Below, in pieces: positions 1 through 6,682 of a DNA stretch of 64,000 nucleotides. Made by a program: the position numbers and the translations under genes. Location: the NCBI RefSeq assembly GCF_026130175.1, contig NZ_JAIGNI010000007.1:1-64000 (forward strand), read 5' to 3'. Source of the DNA: Lyngbya sp. CCAP 1446/10. GTDB lineage: Bacteria > Cyanobacteriota > Cyanobacteriia > Cyanobacteriales > Microcoleaceae. The notes beneath the pieces are model-generated. The model was not told the DNA's origin. It saw only the letters and a list, made by a program, of their open reading frames with translations, and made no database searches. Position 1 is the stretch's first letter; each line of letters starts with the position of its first letter.

Positions 1-132
1 GGCGGGCCAACTTATTGACCAACAAGTATAACTCATACTAAATCTAGATATTTTCACCTGCCTATTACCATGACTGAAGTAATTTTTCAAGTACATTTTA
101 TACCAAATTAGATGCTCTTACCCTGCTCTCTG

Positions 133-206
133 GGGTTCGTAGCTTAATTGGTAAAGCATCTAACTGGCTAGAAAGATATCGGTTCAAATCCGATCGCAAT
201 CCACCA
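133..206 (+). tRNA. degenerate tRNA-like gene, anticodon unclear
   Basis: A tRNA fold can be drawn with a good D arm (GCTT/AAGC, loop with GG) and a perfect T arm (ATCGG, TTCAAAT, CCGAT), followed by an encoded CCA. The acceptor pairs poorly (GGGTTCG against CGCAATC, two mismatches). The anticodon arm is only a 4-bp stem (TCTA/TAGA) with a 6-nt loop containing CTGGC, so no standard anticodon can be read with confidence. GGC (Ala) is the nearest reading. Such degenerate genes are typical of cyanobacterial tRNA arrays. It may be a pseudogene or a non-translational tRNA-like RNA. Confidence 0.55.
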
Positions 207-211
207 CACCA

Positions 212-236
212 ATTTTAGATTTTAGATTTTAGATTT
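212..236. repeat. 7-bp tandem repeat (ATTTTAG)n
   Basis: More than three copies of ATTTTAG lie between two tRNA genes. This is one of at least eight heptanucleotide tandem repeat tracts in the window. Confidence 0.85.
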
Positions 237-260
237 ACTCGACAGGTGAATCTTTTACGC

Positions 261-333
261 GGGGTCATAGCTCAATTGGTAGAGCGCTTGCTTTGCACGC
301 AAGAGGTTAGGAGTTCAATTCTCCTTGATTCCA
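261..333 (+). tRNA. tRNA-Ala(TGC)
   Basis: This is a canonical 73-nt cloverleaf: acceptor GGGGTCA/TGATTCC (one or two G-T pairs), D stem GCTC/GAGC, anticodon arm CTTGC-TTTGCAC-GCAAG with anticodon TGC, and T arm AGGAG-TTCAATT-CTCCT. CCA is not encoded (CTG follows). It lies 102 bp upstream of an HNH gene. It may be an extra copy carried by the array rather than the housekeeping tRNA of the rRNA operon. Confidence 0.9.
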
Positions 334-435
334 CTGCGATGTCTGAAGTCGAAGCGATCGAGACGTTGGTTATTTCAACTAGCGACGTACTCATTATCGC
401 GCTATATTATTTAGTAAAAACTGAAAACACTACTA

Positions 436-1269
436 ATGCCGAAAAAATCTAAGTACACCAAGGAGCTTTTAGAGCCAATCGTCAGGGAAAGCATTACCCT
501 TACTGAGGTGCTTAAAAAATTGGGTTTGGGAAAAACAGGAGGGAATCGCAGGAATATTAGTTCGCGCCTTAAAAACTTAGGAATTTCAACTCAACATTTT
601 GTTGGGGCTTCTTGGGCTAAGGGAGAAACTGCTAGTAGTAATCCTGCCATTTGGCATAATAGAAATAAGAATACATATCCTGATGAGGAGGTATTTGTAG
701 AGTGTTCAACTTATAATGGTGGCCCCAAGTTGACTAAAAGATTAATTCAAAAAGGTTGGAATTATAAATGTAATGAATGCGGGATTGACCAGTGGAGAGA
801 TAAGCCCTTAGCTTTGCACTTAGATCACATCAATGGAGTTCACGATGACAATCGATTAGAAAATCTCAGATTTTTATGTCCAAATTGCCATCAACAAACA
901 GAAAATTGGGGTAACAAAAATCAAAGACTAAAGCAGGCAATCGACCACCAACTATTAGAGACACATATTTCTTCAGAAAAGGGGAGGATAAATGATTGTG
1001 CCAATGGGAAAAAAGAAATAAAAGTAAAAAGGAAGAAATGTGGCTCTCCAAGAATTAACTCCAGAAAAGTTGAGCGTCCTTCTAAAGAGGATTTGCAAAA
1101 GCTAGTCTGGGAAAAACCAACTACTCATATAGCTATAGATTTTGGTGTGAGTGACAAAGCAGTGGAGAAATGGTGTAAAGCTTATGACATTGAGAAACCT
1201 ACTAGGGGTTACTGGGCCAAACAGAGTCGCAATCATACAGGTATGCAATGCCAAAACGAAAGCAGCTAA
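436..1269 (+). CDS. HNH endonuclease with N-terminal and C-terminal helix-turn-helix-like regions
   Basis: The 277-aa protein has a central zinc-bound HNH domain: Cys112/Cys115, the catalytic LDHIN segment at about residues 129-133, a downstream Asn (DNRLENL) and a second Cys pair, Cys148/Cys151. The first 50 residues (EPIVRESITLTEVLKKLGL) and the stretch from about 210 to 265 (EDLQKLVWEKPTTHIAIDFGVSDKAVEKWCKAY) look like DNA-binding helix-turn-helix units, an arrangement seen in homing-type and phage HNH nucleases. It sits between tRNA-Ala and tRNA-Ser genes. HNH genes are common passengers of tRNA arrays. It probably nicks or cuts DNA and may help the array spread; that role is inferred. 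AT-rich codon use supports a mobile origin. Confidence 0.85.
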   Translation: MPKKSKYTKELLEPIVRESITLTEVLKKLGLGKTGGNRRNISSRLKNLGISTQHFVGASWAKGETASSNPAIWHNRNKNTYPDEEVFVECSTYNGGPKLTKRLIQKGWNYKCNECGIDQWRDKPLALHLDHINGVHDDNRLENLRFLCPNCHQQTENWGNKNQRLKQAIDHQLLETHISSEKGRINDCANGKKEIKVKRKKCGSPRINSRKVERPSKEDLQKLVWEKPTTHIAIDFGVSDKAVEKWCKAYDIEKPTRGYWAKQSRNHTGMQCQNESS

Positions 1270-1370
1270 TTTGCCATTACCGAAATTGTAGTTCGACTCC
1301 TATCGATATCCAATGAGAGTTAAGTAAACTGGTAGATTAACTTTAGACTCAATCATAGCATGATTAATAA

Positions 1371-1453
1371 GGAAGATGCCGCTAAATGGTTGGCAACCAG
1401 TCTTGAAAACTGGGGTACAGGTAACTGTAAGGGTTCGATTCCTTCATCTTCCT
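1371..1453 (+). tRNA. tRNA-Ser(TGA)
   Basis: Acceptor GGAAGAT/ATCTTCC pairs perfectly. The anticodon arm is CCAGT-CTTGAAA-ACTGG with anticodon TGA, followed by a long class II variable arm (TACAG..CTGTA) and a T arm around TTCGATT. All features are those of a functional serine tRNA. The next tRNA-like gene starts only 7 bases downstream. Confidence 0.9.
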
Positions 1454-1459
1454 TTTAAC

Positions 1460-1531
1460 CCACCGGAAGTCGAAAAGCGAGACACCGTGCTGATAACGCG
1501 GCGATAGGAGGGGCAGTACCTCCTCGGTGGA
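1460..1531 (+). tRNA. highly unusual tRNA-like gene with an Ile GAT anticodon and no consensus D or T loops
   Basis: The segment folds into an exact 72-nt cloverleaf: acceptor CCACCGG/TCGGTGG (7 bp, one G-T), D stem GTC/GAC plus a possible G-A pair, anticodon stem CCGTG/CGCGG (5 bp, one T-G) with loop CTGATAA (anticodon GAT), 5-nt variable loop and T stem GGAGG/CCTCC (5 bp). The T loop is GGCAGTA instead of TTCRANY and the D loop is AAAAGCG without the G18-G19 pair. Both partners of the normal elbow contact are therefore missing together. Every standard arm length is kept, so chance folding is unlikely. Automated tRNA finders probably miss it. Whether it is charged or used is unknown. Confidence 0.6.
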
Positions 1532-1614
1532 TTGCTTATGATTTTATATATAAATAAGGGAGAATCATGGTCAATTTTTTACGACATTTGCTATCATATA
1601 CTGAGCAAAATTGT

Positions 1615-1873
1615 GGGGAGGTCGCCTAAGTGGAATGGCACCGTAAAAATTTTGGAAAAGCGGCTCTCAAAAAGACGATCGCGTTTGTTGAGTAGGGTAA
1701 AAAGTTGCTTCGCGACGTTCCCTGAAAACGCAAACTGGCAGCGGGTTGCAGATGCACTGAAAGGAATTAAAAGTCCGAGATGGGGGCAGTTCCCGTCTGC
1801 TTGCGGGCAGTAAGGAAGCGCGTTTCCTGAAAGCTGCTGGCGATCGATGCGGGTTCGAGTCCCGTCCTCTCCA
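1615..1873 (+). tRNA. interrupted or giant-variable-arm serine-type tRNA-like gene
   Basis: The two ends form a convincing tRNA: acceptor GGGGAGG/CCTCTCC, D arm GCC..GGC with GTGG in the loop at the 5' end, and T arm GCGGG-TTCGAGT-CCCGT at the 3' end. About 185 bases separate the D and T arms. Just after the D arm, CCGT (1641-1644) can pair with GCGG (1660-1663) around a 15-nt loop containing TTGGAAA, the loop found in the tRNA-Ser(GGA) of this window. The rest holds several hairpins and can be closed by GATCGC (1677-1682) with GCGATC (1840-1845). It could be a serine tRNA with a huge variable arm, or a tRNA with an unrecognised insertion. No group I or group II core was recognised. Confidence 0.5.
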
Positions 1874-1917
1874 TTCGTGATTCAAAAGCGACGAGTTTCA
1901 ACCCGTACTCTGACAGT

Positions 1918-1963
1918 TAAAGCATAGATACTCGGCAGTTAACCGACTCAAATCAATGCTTTA
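1918..1963 (+). other. armless-tRNA-like hairpin with a tRNA-Asn-type anticodon arm
   Basis: An outer 8-bp stem (TAAAGCAT/ATGCTTTA) encloses a second hairpin, CTCGG-CAGTTAA-CCGAC. The inner hairpin closely resembles the tRNA-Asn anticodon arm (TCGG-CTGTTAA-CCGA), with A in place of T33. D and T arms are absent. It may be a remnant of an Asn tRNA or a simple stem-loop. Confidence 0.25.
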
Positions 1964-1985
1964 CGCCCTTGCACGGGTTTGAACC

Positions 1986-2216
1986 TCAGTTGCTGTTAAG
2001 GCTGACATCCCGATCGCAACTGCCGATCGGCCGCAGTCTGGTCATCAACTGCTTCAGCAAGAAGCCATTGCTGTTCCAAGCTGTATAAGGAGTAGCCCCT
2101 TGTCCCTTCAGGCACAAGGTTTGTCGGGCTTTGTTGTGGCAAATAGTTGCCAGCAGGCTAACGACAGCCACTAAGCCGAGTTCATCGACAAGGGCTTCGA
2201 GTTGATCTTGAGTCAT
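1986..2216 (-). CDS. small hypothetical protein, 76 aa
   Basis: The start is supported by a strong ribosome binding site (GGAGGTGTACTT before ATG). The N-terminal half (MTQDQLEALVDELGLVAVVSLLATICHNKA) is a compact amphipathic helical segment resembling short conserved cyanobacterial proteins of unknown function. The C-terminal half is less convincing and may follow a frameshift. A near-palindrome that could be an operator lies 43 bp upstream, and a ribbon-helix-helix gene on the same strand precedes it, so the two may form an operon. I do not recognise a function. Confidence 0.5.
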   Translation of the reverse strand: MTQDQLEALVDELGLVAVVSLLATICHNKARQTLCLKGQGATPYTAWNSNGFLLKQLMTRLRPIGSCDRDVSLNSN

Positions 2217-2258
2217 AAGTACACCTCCAGGGTTGACTATTCCTGAAATATACCATAT

Positions 2259-2277
2259 AGTACCTTTAAAGGGTACT
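2259..2277. promoter_or_regulatory. near-palindrome between two small genes, possible operator
   Basis: AGTACC-TTTAAAG-GGTACT is an almost perfect inverted repeat in the AT-rich space between the ribbon-helix-helix gene (2294-2458) and the 76-aa gene (1986-2216), both on the minus strand. Its position and symmetry suit autoregulation by the RHH protein. This is an inference only. Confidence 0.35.
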
Positions 2278-2293
2278 TAAAGTATACTAACAG

Positions 2294-2458
2294 TTACTTA
2301 AACTCTGGTTCATCCACGAGGTTGTATTCCTTGACGGCCGCCATGACTAGCAGAGTGGACATAGGAACTCCTGTCTGCTGGGAGATTTTTCTCAGTTTTT
2401 CGTGCAAACTCTTGGGAACTGTGACTTTAATCACAGCAGTCTCTTCTTTGTCGGCCAT
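2294..2458 (-). CDS. ribbon-helix-helix (CopG/Arc-type) protein, 54 aa
   Basis: This short frame runs from ATG at 2458 to TAA at 2294. It reads MADKEETAVIKVTVPKSL followed by HEKLRKISQQTGVPMSTLLV and an acidic C-terminus. A beta strand (AVIKVTVP) followed by two helices with the turn TGVPMSTLL is the ribbon-helix-helix pattern used by small repressors and antitoxins. No obvious toxin gene is adjacent. The downstream 76-aa gene is the only same-strand neighbour (77 bp gap). The role is probably DNA-binding regulation. Confidence 0.6.
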   Translation of the reverse strand: MADKEETAVIKVTVPKSLHEKLRKISQQTGVPMSTLLVMAAVKEYNLVDEPEFK

Positions 2459-2625
2459 TTTCAGCAGTCATATTTAGTTGACATCAGCTTATCTTCTTTC
2501 GGAGTACTGATCGCCCTTTCCGACGATCGACTGTAGGGATGCGGGCGATCGCGCACTTGAAAAGCGCTACTGCTAGGATGGTTTCAGCCTTGGTGATTCC
2601 CAAAACTTCTTAAAAAACGTTAAAT

Positions 2626-3206
2626 ATGAGAAAACTAATATATTACGTTGCTTGCACCGTTGACGGTTTTATTGCTCGCGAAGATGGCTCATTTGATTGT
2701 TTTCCGATGTCAGGAGAACATTTTGCCGATTTGTTCGATCGCTTTCCCGAAACTATTCCGGCGCACCTTCACGAAGCACTAGGCATTCGCGCGGGAAACA
2801 AGCAGTTTGATGCTGTTTTGATGGGACGCAAAACCTATGAAGTCGGGCTAAATGTGGGTTTACTAATCCTTATCCCAGCTTGAAACAGTATGTCTTTTCG
2901 CGCAGTATGCCAGCCAGCCCAGATCGGAATGTTGAACTCGTTTCCGACAATCCAGTTGGATTGGTTCAGGAATTGAAGCAGGAAACGGGTAAAGATATCT
3001 GGCTGTGCGGTGGCGGTGAGTTAGCGGCAACTCTTTTTTCTGAGATTGACGAGATGATTGTCAAGTTGAATCCGGTAGTCATGGGGGCGGGAATTCCGAT
3101 GTTTGCGAGGGCGATCGCACCGACGAATCTGGAACTAGGCGATCGCCAAATTTACAGCAACGGTTTCATGCTGCTGCATTATCGAGTTAAACACGGCGAC
3201 GATTAA
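2626..3206 (+). pseudogene. dihydrofolate reductase/RibD C-terminal-family protein, frameshifted
   Basis: Two overlapping frames together encode one protein of about 193 aa of the YyaP/DHFR-like family. The first (2626-2883) has the opening MRKLIYYVACTVDGFIAREDGS and GRKTYEVG. The second continues in another frame with LKQYVFSRSMP, DIWLCGGGELAATL and NPVVMGAGIPMF, all typical of the family. The frame changes near 2860-2866 (GTGGGTTT..ACTAAT), where one missing base or two extra bases would restore reading. It is either a recent pseudogene or a sequence error. The enzyme class uses NAD(P)H to reduce pterin or riboflavin-pathway substrates; the substrate here is unknown. Confidence 0.8.
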
Positions 3207-3221
3207 AACTTAGGTTAAATT

Positions 3222-3791
3222 ATGATTAATTTAAAACAGTTCAACTATTATCTCGTGCTCGATCTTGAAGCAACCTGCTGCGACAAAGGATCGATCGCCC
3301 GAAATGACATGGAAATTATCGAAATTGGAGCAGTGATGATAAAATCCACAACACTAACCATCGTTGATGAATTTCAAAGCTTCGTCAAACCCATACGCCA
3401 TCCCATTCTTACCGAATTTTGCACGTCATTAACATCGATCGCCCAAACGCAAGTCGAGATCGCCCCAACTTACCCAGAAGCAAGCGCTATGCTGAAAAAC
3501 TGGCTGTCTGGCTACTCAAACGGTGTATTTGGTTCCTGGGGCGACTTCGATCGCAAACAATTTAAAAAGGATAGCAACTTTCATCAACTCCCTTTTCCCA
3601 TTGCTTATCCTCACGTCAATCTCAAAAAAGTGTTTTCAGAAACCCAAGGTTTGCCAAAACGGTACGGCATGGAAAAAGCCTTAGAACTTGCGGGTTTACC
3701 TCTAGAAGGAACTCATCACCGAGGGATTGATGATGCTAGAAATATCGCTAAATTGTTGCCTTATATTTTAGGTGATAAAATGCTGGGCTGA
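3222..3791 (+). CDS. 3'-5' exonuclease of the DEDDh family (ERI1/KapD-like)
   Basis: The 189-aa protein has all exonuclease motifs in order: LDLEATC (Asp and Glu of Exo I, about residues 14-18), GSWGDFD (Exo II Asp, about 106) and HHRGIDDARN (Exo III His and Asp, about 165-170). The DLEATC signature resembles ERI1/KapD-type enzymes, which trim RNA or single-stranded DNA 3' ends with two metal ions. It starts 15 bp after the DHFR-like pseudogene, so the two may share a transcript. Its proximity to tRNA-like genes is suggestive for RNA trimming but is not evidence. Confidence 0.85.
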   Translation: MINLKQFNYYLVLDLEATCCDKGSIARNDMEIIEIGAVMIKSTTLTIVDEFQSFVKPIRHPILTEFCTSLTSIAQTQVEIAPTYPEASAMLKNWLSGYSNGVFGSWGDFDRKQFKKDSNFHQLPFPIAYPHVNLKKVFSETQGLPKRYGMEKALELAGLPLEGTHHRGIDDARNIAKLLPYILGDKMLG

Positions 3792-3835
3792 GTTGTCATA
3801 TTTATTCAATTACATAATTTTTTGATTGATAAGTC

Positions 3836-3955
3836 AACCGCAGATACAAAGCGGATAAACACCGATTAACGCAGATAATTGCCAGACAAGAAAGTGAATG
3901 AATACAAAGTTTTTTGTATTCATCTGCGTTCATCTGCGTTCATCTGCGGTTAAAA
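3836..3955. repeat. dispersed inverted repeat, CGCAGAT/ATCTGCG family
   Basis: The arms CCGCAGATACAAAGCGGAT and the repeated ATCTGCGTTC..ATCTGCGGTT flank a centre of about 70 bp. A piece of the same family occurs inside cobN (around 48730-48765). Confidence 0.6.
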
Positions 3956-3966
3956 ATAAAAAACTT

Positions 3967-4052
3967 GGAAACTGCTGCTGTGTGGACGGCGACTGGTTTG
4001 GAAAACCAGAGTGCAGCGATAAGCTGTAGAGGTTCGACTCCTCCATTTTCCG
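3967..4052 (+). tRNA. tRNA-Ser(GGA)
   Basis: The anticodon arm is CTGGT-TTGGAAA-ACCAG (anticodon GGA). The class II variable arm is GCAGC-GATAA-GCTGT. The T arm is around TTCGACT, with one A-C mismatch at the base. The acceptor is GGAAACT/ATTTTCC with one mismatch. The D stem GCTG/CGGC closes a short loop that keeps GG. The mismatches suggest some decay or an array-type extra copy, but the gene is probably functional. Confidence 0.8.
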
Positions 4053-4162
4053 TTTGAGCAGTTGTAAGATGGTGAGTGTGGCGATCGCTAGTCAATAGAA
4101 ATAACGTTCGTGCCTGCACAACACAGTTGCGTTCAATAAACGCATGATGCTACAATAAGTAG

Positions 4163-4435
4163 ATGAATTGTGAGTGGGATGAACATAAAGCAGCGGCAAA
4201 TCGGTCAAAGCACGGAGTCTCATTTGAAGAGGCAAAAACTGTTTTTGACGATCGGCTATATGTCGATTTCTACGATCCCGACCATTCTGATGAGGAAGAT
4301 CGATATATTATTATTGGAGCATCGCGCCGAGGTCGTTTATTAATAGTGTCGTATACGGAAAGGGGCGATGCAATTCGTTTAATTAGCGCCAGAGAAGTAA
4401 CAAGAGGGGAGCGAGAAGTTTATGAAGAAGGTTGA
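4163..4435 (+). CDS. brnT: BrnT-family type II toxin
   Basis: This 90-aa protein has the BrnT pattern: a start with CEWDEHKAAANRSKHGVSFEEA, then VFDD, then GASRRGRLLIVSYTERGDAIRLISAREVTRGEREVYEE. BrnT toxins are RelE-fold ribonucleases that block translation. The stop overlaps the start of the next frame (BrnA-like antitoxin) by 14 bp, the normal toxin-first brnTA order. Confidence 0.85.
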   Translation: MNCEWDEHKAAANRSKHGVSFEEAKTVFDDRLYVDFYDPDHSDEEDRYIIIGASRRGRLLIVSYTERGDAIRLISAREVTRGEREVYEEG

Positions 4436-4661
4436 AACAGATATGGAAGATGAGCTGCGATCGGAATACGATTTGAAGAGCTTGCGAGTGAGAAAGTTAG
4501 GCCCTGGACGGAAGAGTTTTGGCGGGCTGAACGTTCATCTGGAACCTGATGTTGCAGAAATGTTTCCTGACTCTGAAGCAGTGAATGAAGCTCTAAGATT
4601 TTTGATGAGAGTTATGAAAGACAATAAGTATTCTGTCGGTAATATTAGAGGCGATGGCTAG
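4422..4661 (+). CDS. brnA: BrnA-type antitoxin
   Basis: The 79-aa protein overlaps brnT. Its C-terminal half (HLEPDVAEMFPDSEAVNEALRFLMRVM) matches the ribbon-helix-helix-like C-terminus of BrnA antitoxins, which bind DNA and neutralise the toxin. Translation from the internal ATG at 4443 (MEDELRSEYD) is equally possible. Autoregulation of the operon is expected from the family. Confidence 0.75.
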   Translation: MKKVETDMEDELRSEYDLKSLRVRKLGPGRKSFGGLNVHLEPDVAEMFPDSEAVNEALRFLMRVMKDNKYSVGNIRGDG

Positions 4662-4667
4662 AAGTTA

Positions 4668-4763
4668 CTGAGGGCGATCGCGATCGAACAAGGTATGCGT
4701 TTTGCCATTCGCGAGGGCGATCGTACCGTCGGTGCGGGTGTCGTCTCCCAAATTATCAAGTAG
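4668..4763 (+). pseudogene. tuf: 3' fragment of an elongation factor Tu gene
   Basis: Read back from the TAG at 4761-4763, the frame encodes [20 protein letters not shown] followed by [11 protein letters not shown] and the stop. This is the end of EF-Tu (domain III, typically [21 protein letters not shown]). Nothing upstream in this frame continues the protein: the brnA stop lies just before it. It is therefore a fragment of about 31 codons. It may mark an integration point or a duplication left by a mobile element. Confidence 0.75.
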
Positions 4764-4973
4764 GCGGTTTGGGAATCAATTAGAATCAGTAGAGTGGGCA
4801 GTGCCAACCTTACAAATTGCTTGAAATGGATTGTGGTTTAACACACATCCCTGTTTTCCGTGATTACAGTCATAAGAGTTACTGCGGAAGCAAGGGTTTA
4901 AATTCCTTGTTGTAGGGGATAGTGGAATGCCAGCAGGTCAAGGATTTGTGGAGCAGAAATAATTGGATTTCTT

Positions 4974-5792
4974 CTATCTCCGGCAGGAGAGTTCCTCTGT
5001 TCTCTTCTGATAGGTAAATCGAACATTTGAGACGAAAGTACCGATATGAAAGTAAGAATAAGCGACACCTATACCTTGATCGCCAACTACTTCTAGGGTG
5101 AATTCCCCGGAATGACCTGAACTACCGGGCTCGAACGTAACATTGTTTGGACCTTGGGTAGGTGCCACAAATTTTACGCTGCCTACTCGCTGGATGATGG
5201 GCTGACAGTTTTTGATTGAATCCACAACTCCGCCATAATTCCAAAATTCTTTGTAAGCCCATTGCTGTCGAACCTCAGCAGGTGCTGCTACACCAGGAAA
5301 ACCGTTGTTGTTAACCAATATAAATGTTAAAGCTATCGCAGACGGAATTAAAATTCTGAACAATGAAACGATTAGATTGCTTGTGGATTTACTCCGCTTA
5401 AATTTTCCAGCAACATAAATTCCTAAAATAGATAGCCAAAAAGAAAGTAAAACCCCCAATGGCCAATCCAACTTGTGTGGCAGAGTCGGCATTGATGAGT
5501 AGAAATAGGTAACTAAGTAGCCGCTCAGCAAACCGATGATGCAACCGAAAACCAGAAACAACGGCTCACTTTCCATTTCTTGTTGTGAAAGTTTTCTATC
5601 CACCATAGCAATGGTGTAAAGACCCAGAAGATATAGTGCCAGAGCTGTCATTATCCACAAGTAAAACCACTCACCAAGTGTCGCTTGACGATAGTTCATA
5701 TAATTGCCTATAGATGTGAGGAATATAATGTCGATTGCTGCTATTAAAAGCAACTCTAATCTATCTAATAGTGCAACTCTATTGTTTCTCAT
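4974..5792 (-). CDS. membrane protein of unknown function with a C-terminal soluble domain
   Basis: The 272-aa protein has about five hydrophobic segments (roughly residues 10-30, 42-62, 78-100, 110-130, 142-162), then a soluble region of about 110 residues. That region (QPIIQRVGSVKFVAP..FTLEVVGDQGIGVAYSYF) resembles the small Coa1-type domain found in cytochrome oxidase assembly factors and in several uncharacterised bacterial membrane proteins; the resemblance is from memory and weak. The gene is isolated, with about 280 bp of non-coding DNA on its 5' side. Confidence 0.65.
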   Translation of the reverse strand: MRNNRVALLDRLELLLIAAIDIIFLTSIGNYMNYRQATLGEWFYLWIMTALALYLLGLYTIAMVDRKLSQQEMESEPLFLVFGCIIGLLSGYLVTYFYSSMPTLPHKLDWPLGVLLSFWLSILGIYVAGKFKRSKSTSNLIVSLFRILIPSAIALTFILVNNNGFPGVAAPAEVRQQWAYKEFWNYGGVVDSIKNCQPIIQRVGSVKFVAPTQGPNNVTFEPGSSGHSGEFTLEVVGDQGIGVAYSYFHIGTFVSNVRFTYQKRTEELSCRR

Positions 5793-6072
5793 AAGGCGAT
5801 TGTTCCCAAAAGTATATAGTTCCTCGAAATACGACTGTATCTTGATGTTTTACAGAAGTCAATCCTGTTTTAATTGACCACAACTTAGAGGATTACGCTA
5901 TTTTGGTATTGGGCAATTTAGCCACTGACGGCTGGCTCGATCTGGTGCTGATACGATTTGTGATGTTTGAAGAAGTTAAATTGCCAGTCGATCGCACTTA
6001 AATTCAATATTGATTCATCTCGCTCGCCCCCGATCGCGAAATCGCGGCCGATTCCCTACGGGATAGCTTCGC

Positions 6073-6396
6073 TTAACGCACTTTTTGCAGTTCCGGTAAC
6101 TTGAAAGCCAAAACAATATCTGCTTCGGGAATTCCCGCCGCCATCAACTCGTAAGCAACTCCATCTTCCGTACCGTCGTGTTCGATCCAAAGTTTATTGT
6201 CGATAATTTCAATGTGGATCAGATTTCCATAGATGCGATAACCGTTTTGCCAGCCTGTTTCGACTAACAAATAGCGATCGTGCTTTTCGTCTAATACTAA
6301 TTTGACCTCCGCTAGGTCGTCATTACCGAGAAAATCGATATATTCTTGGAGAAGTTTTTCAACGATGCTGCGATATTGAAGGTTCACTGAATCCAT
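6073..6396 (-). CDS. xisI: XisI family protein
   Basis: The 107-aa protein has the family pattern: YRSIVEKLLQEYIDFL, then DEKHDRYLLVETGWQNGYRIYGNLIHIEI, then KLWIEHDGTEDGVAYELMAAGIPEADIVLAF. XisI was first named as a factor controlling excision of the fdxN element in Anabaena. Many cyanobacteria carry large xisH-xisI families with unknown roles, perhaps in DNA rearrangement or as toxin-antitoxin-like pairs. The usual upstream partner xisH survives here only as a short 3' stub, so this copy has lost its partner. Confidence 0.9.
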   Translation of the reverse strand: MDSVNLQYRSIVEKLLQEYIDFLGNDDLAEVKLVLDEKHDRYLLVETGWQNGYRIYGNLIHIEIIDNKLWIEHDGTEDGVAYELMAAGIPEADIVLAFKLPELQKVR

Positions 6397-6470
6397 TGCA
6401 CGATCGCCTCCTCTGCTGGCTCGAAGGTAACTAAACGAATGATACCATCAGTAGCTTCAGGGTTCTTGGC
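6384..6470 (-). pseudogene. xisH: 3' stub of xisH
   Basis: The reading frame ending in TGA at 6384 encodes AKNPEATDGIIRLVTFEPAE followed by EAIVQWIQ and the stop. An ending like (V/I)xFxPxxExIVQWI is the usual C-terminus of XisH. It overlaps the xisI start codon by a few bases, as in intact xisH-xisI pairs. No further xisH sequence is visible upstream, where GATCGCCC-type and AT-rich DNA precedes the tRNA-Lys. Confidence 0.6.
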
Positions 6471-6575
6471 TCTTGTCGATCGCCCTTACAGAAAACTCGC
6501 GATCGGGCGATCGGCACAAAAATTTACAAAAATAGTTGATTTTTCAGAACAGTTGTGTTATAGTAGCCTAGATGC

Positions 6576-6649
<74 letters not shown>

Positions 6650-6682
6650 TCTTTAAACAACATAGTACAATACCAATACCCG

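Noticed and set aside
1287-1345. Further tRNA between the HNH gene and tRNA-Ser(TGA)
   Set aside because: A T-loop-like and a D-loop-like piece are visible, but no acceptor or anticodon stem could be paired, so no gene is called.
1641-1848. Group I or group II intron in the tRNA-Ser-like gene
   Set aside because: I could not find the P7/P3 core, a domain V hairpin or the usual splice borders.
1532-1885. Open frames on both strands across the interrupted tRNA-Ser-like gene
   Set aside because: They run through the tRNA parts; the minus frame gives the WRGRDSNPHR peptide that is a known artefact of serine/leucine tRNA antisense translation.
4780-4930. tRNA-like gene after the EF-Tu fragment
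   Set aside because: A T-arm-like piece (AAGGG-TTTAAAT-TCCTT near 4893) is present, but no matching acceptor or anticodon arm was found. The rest of 4764-4973 shows no gene.
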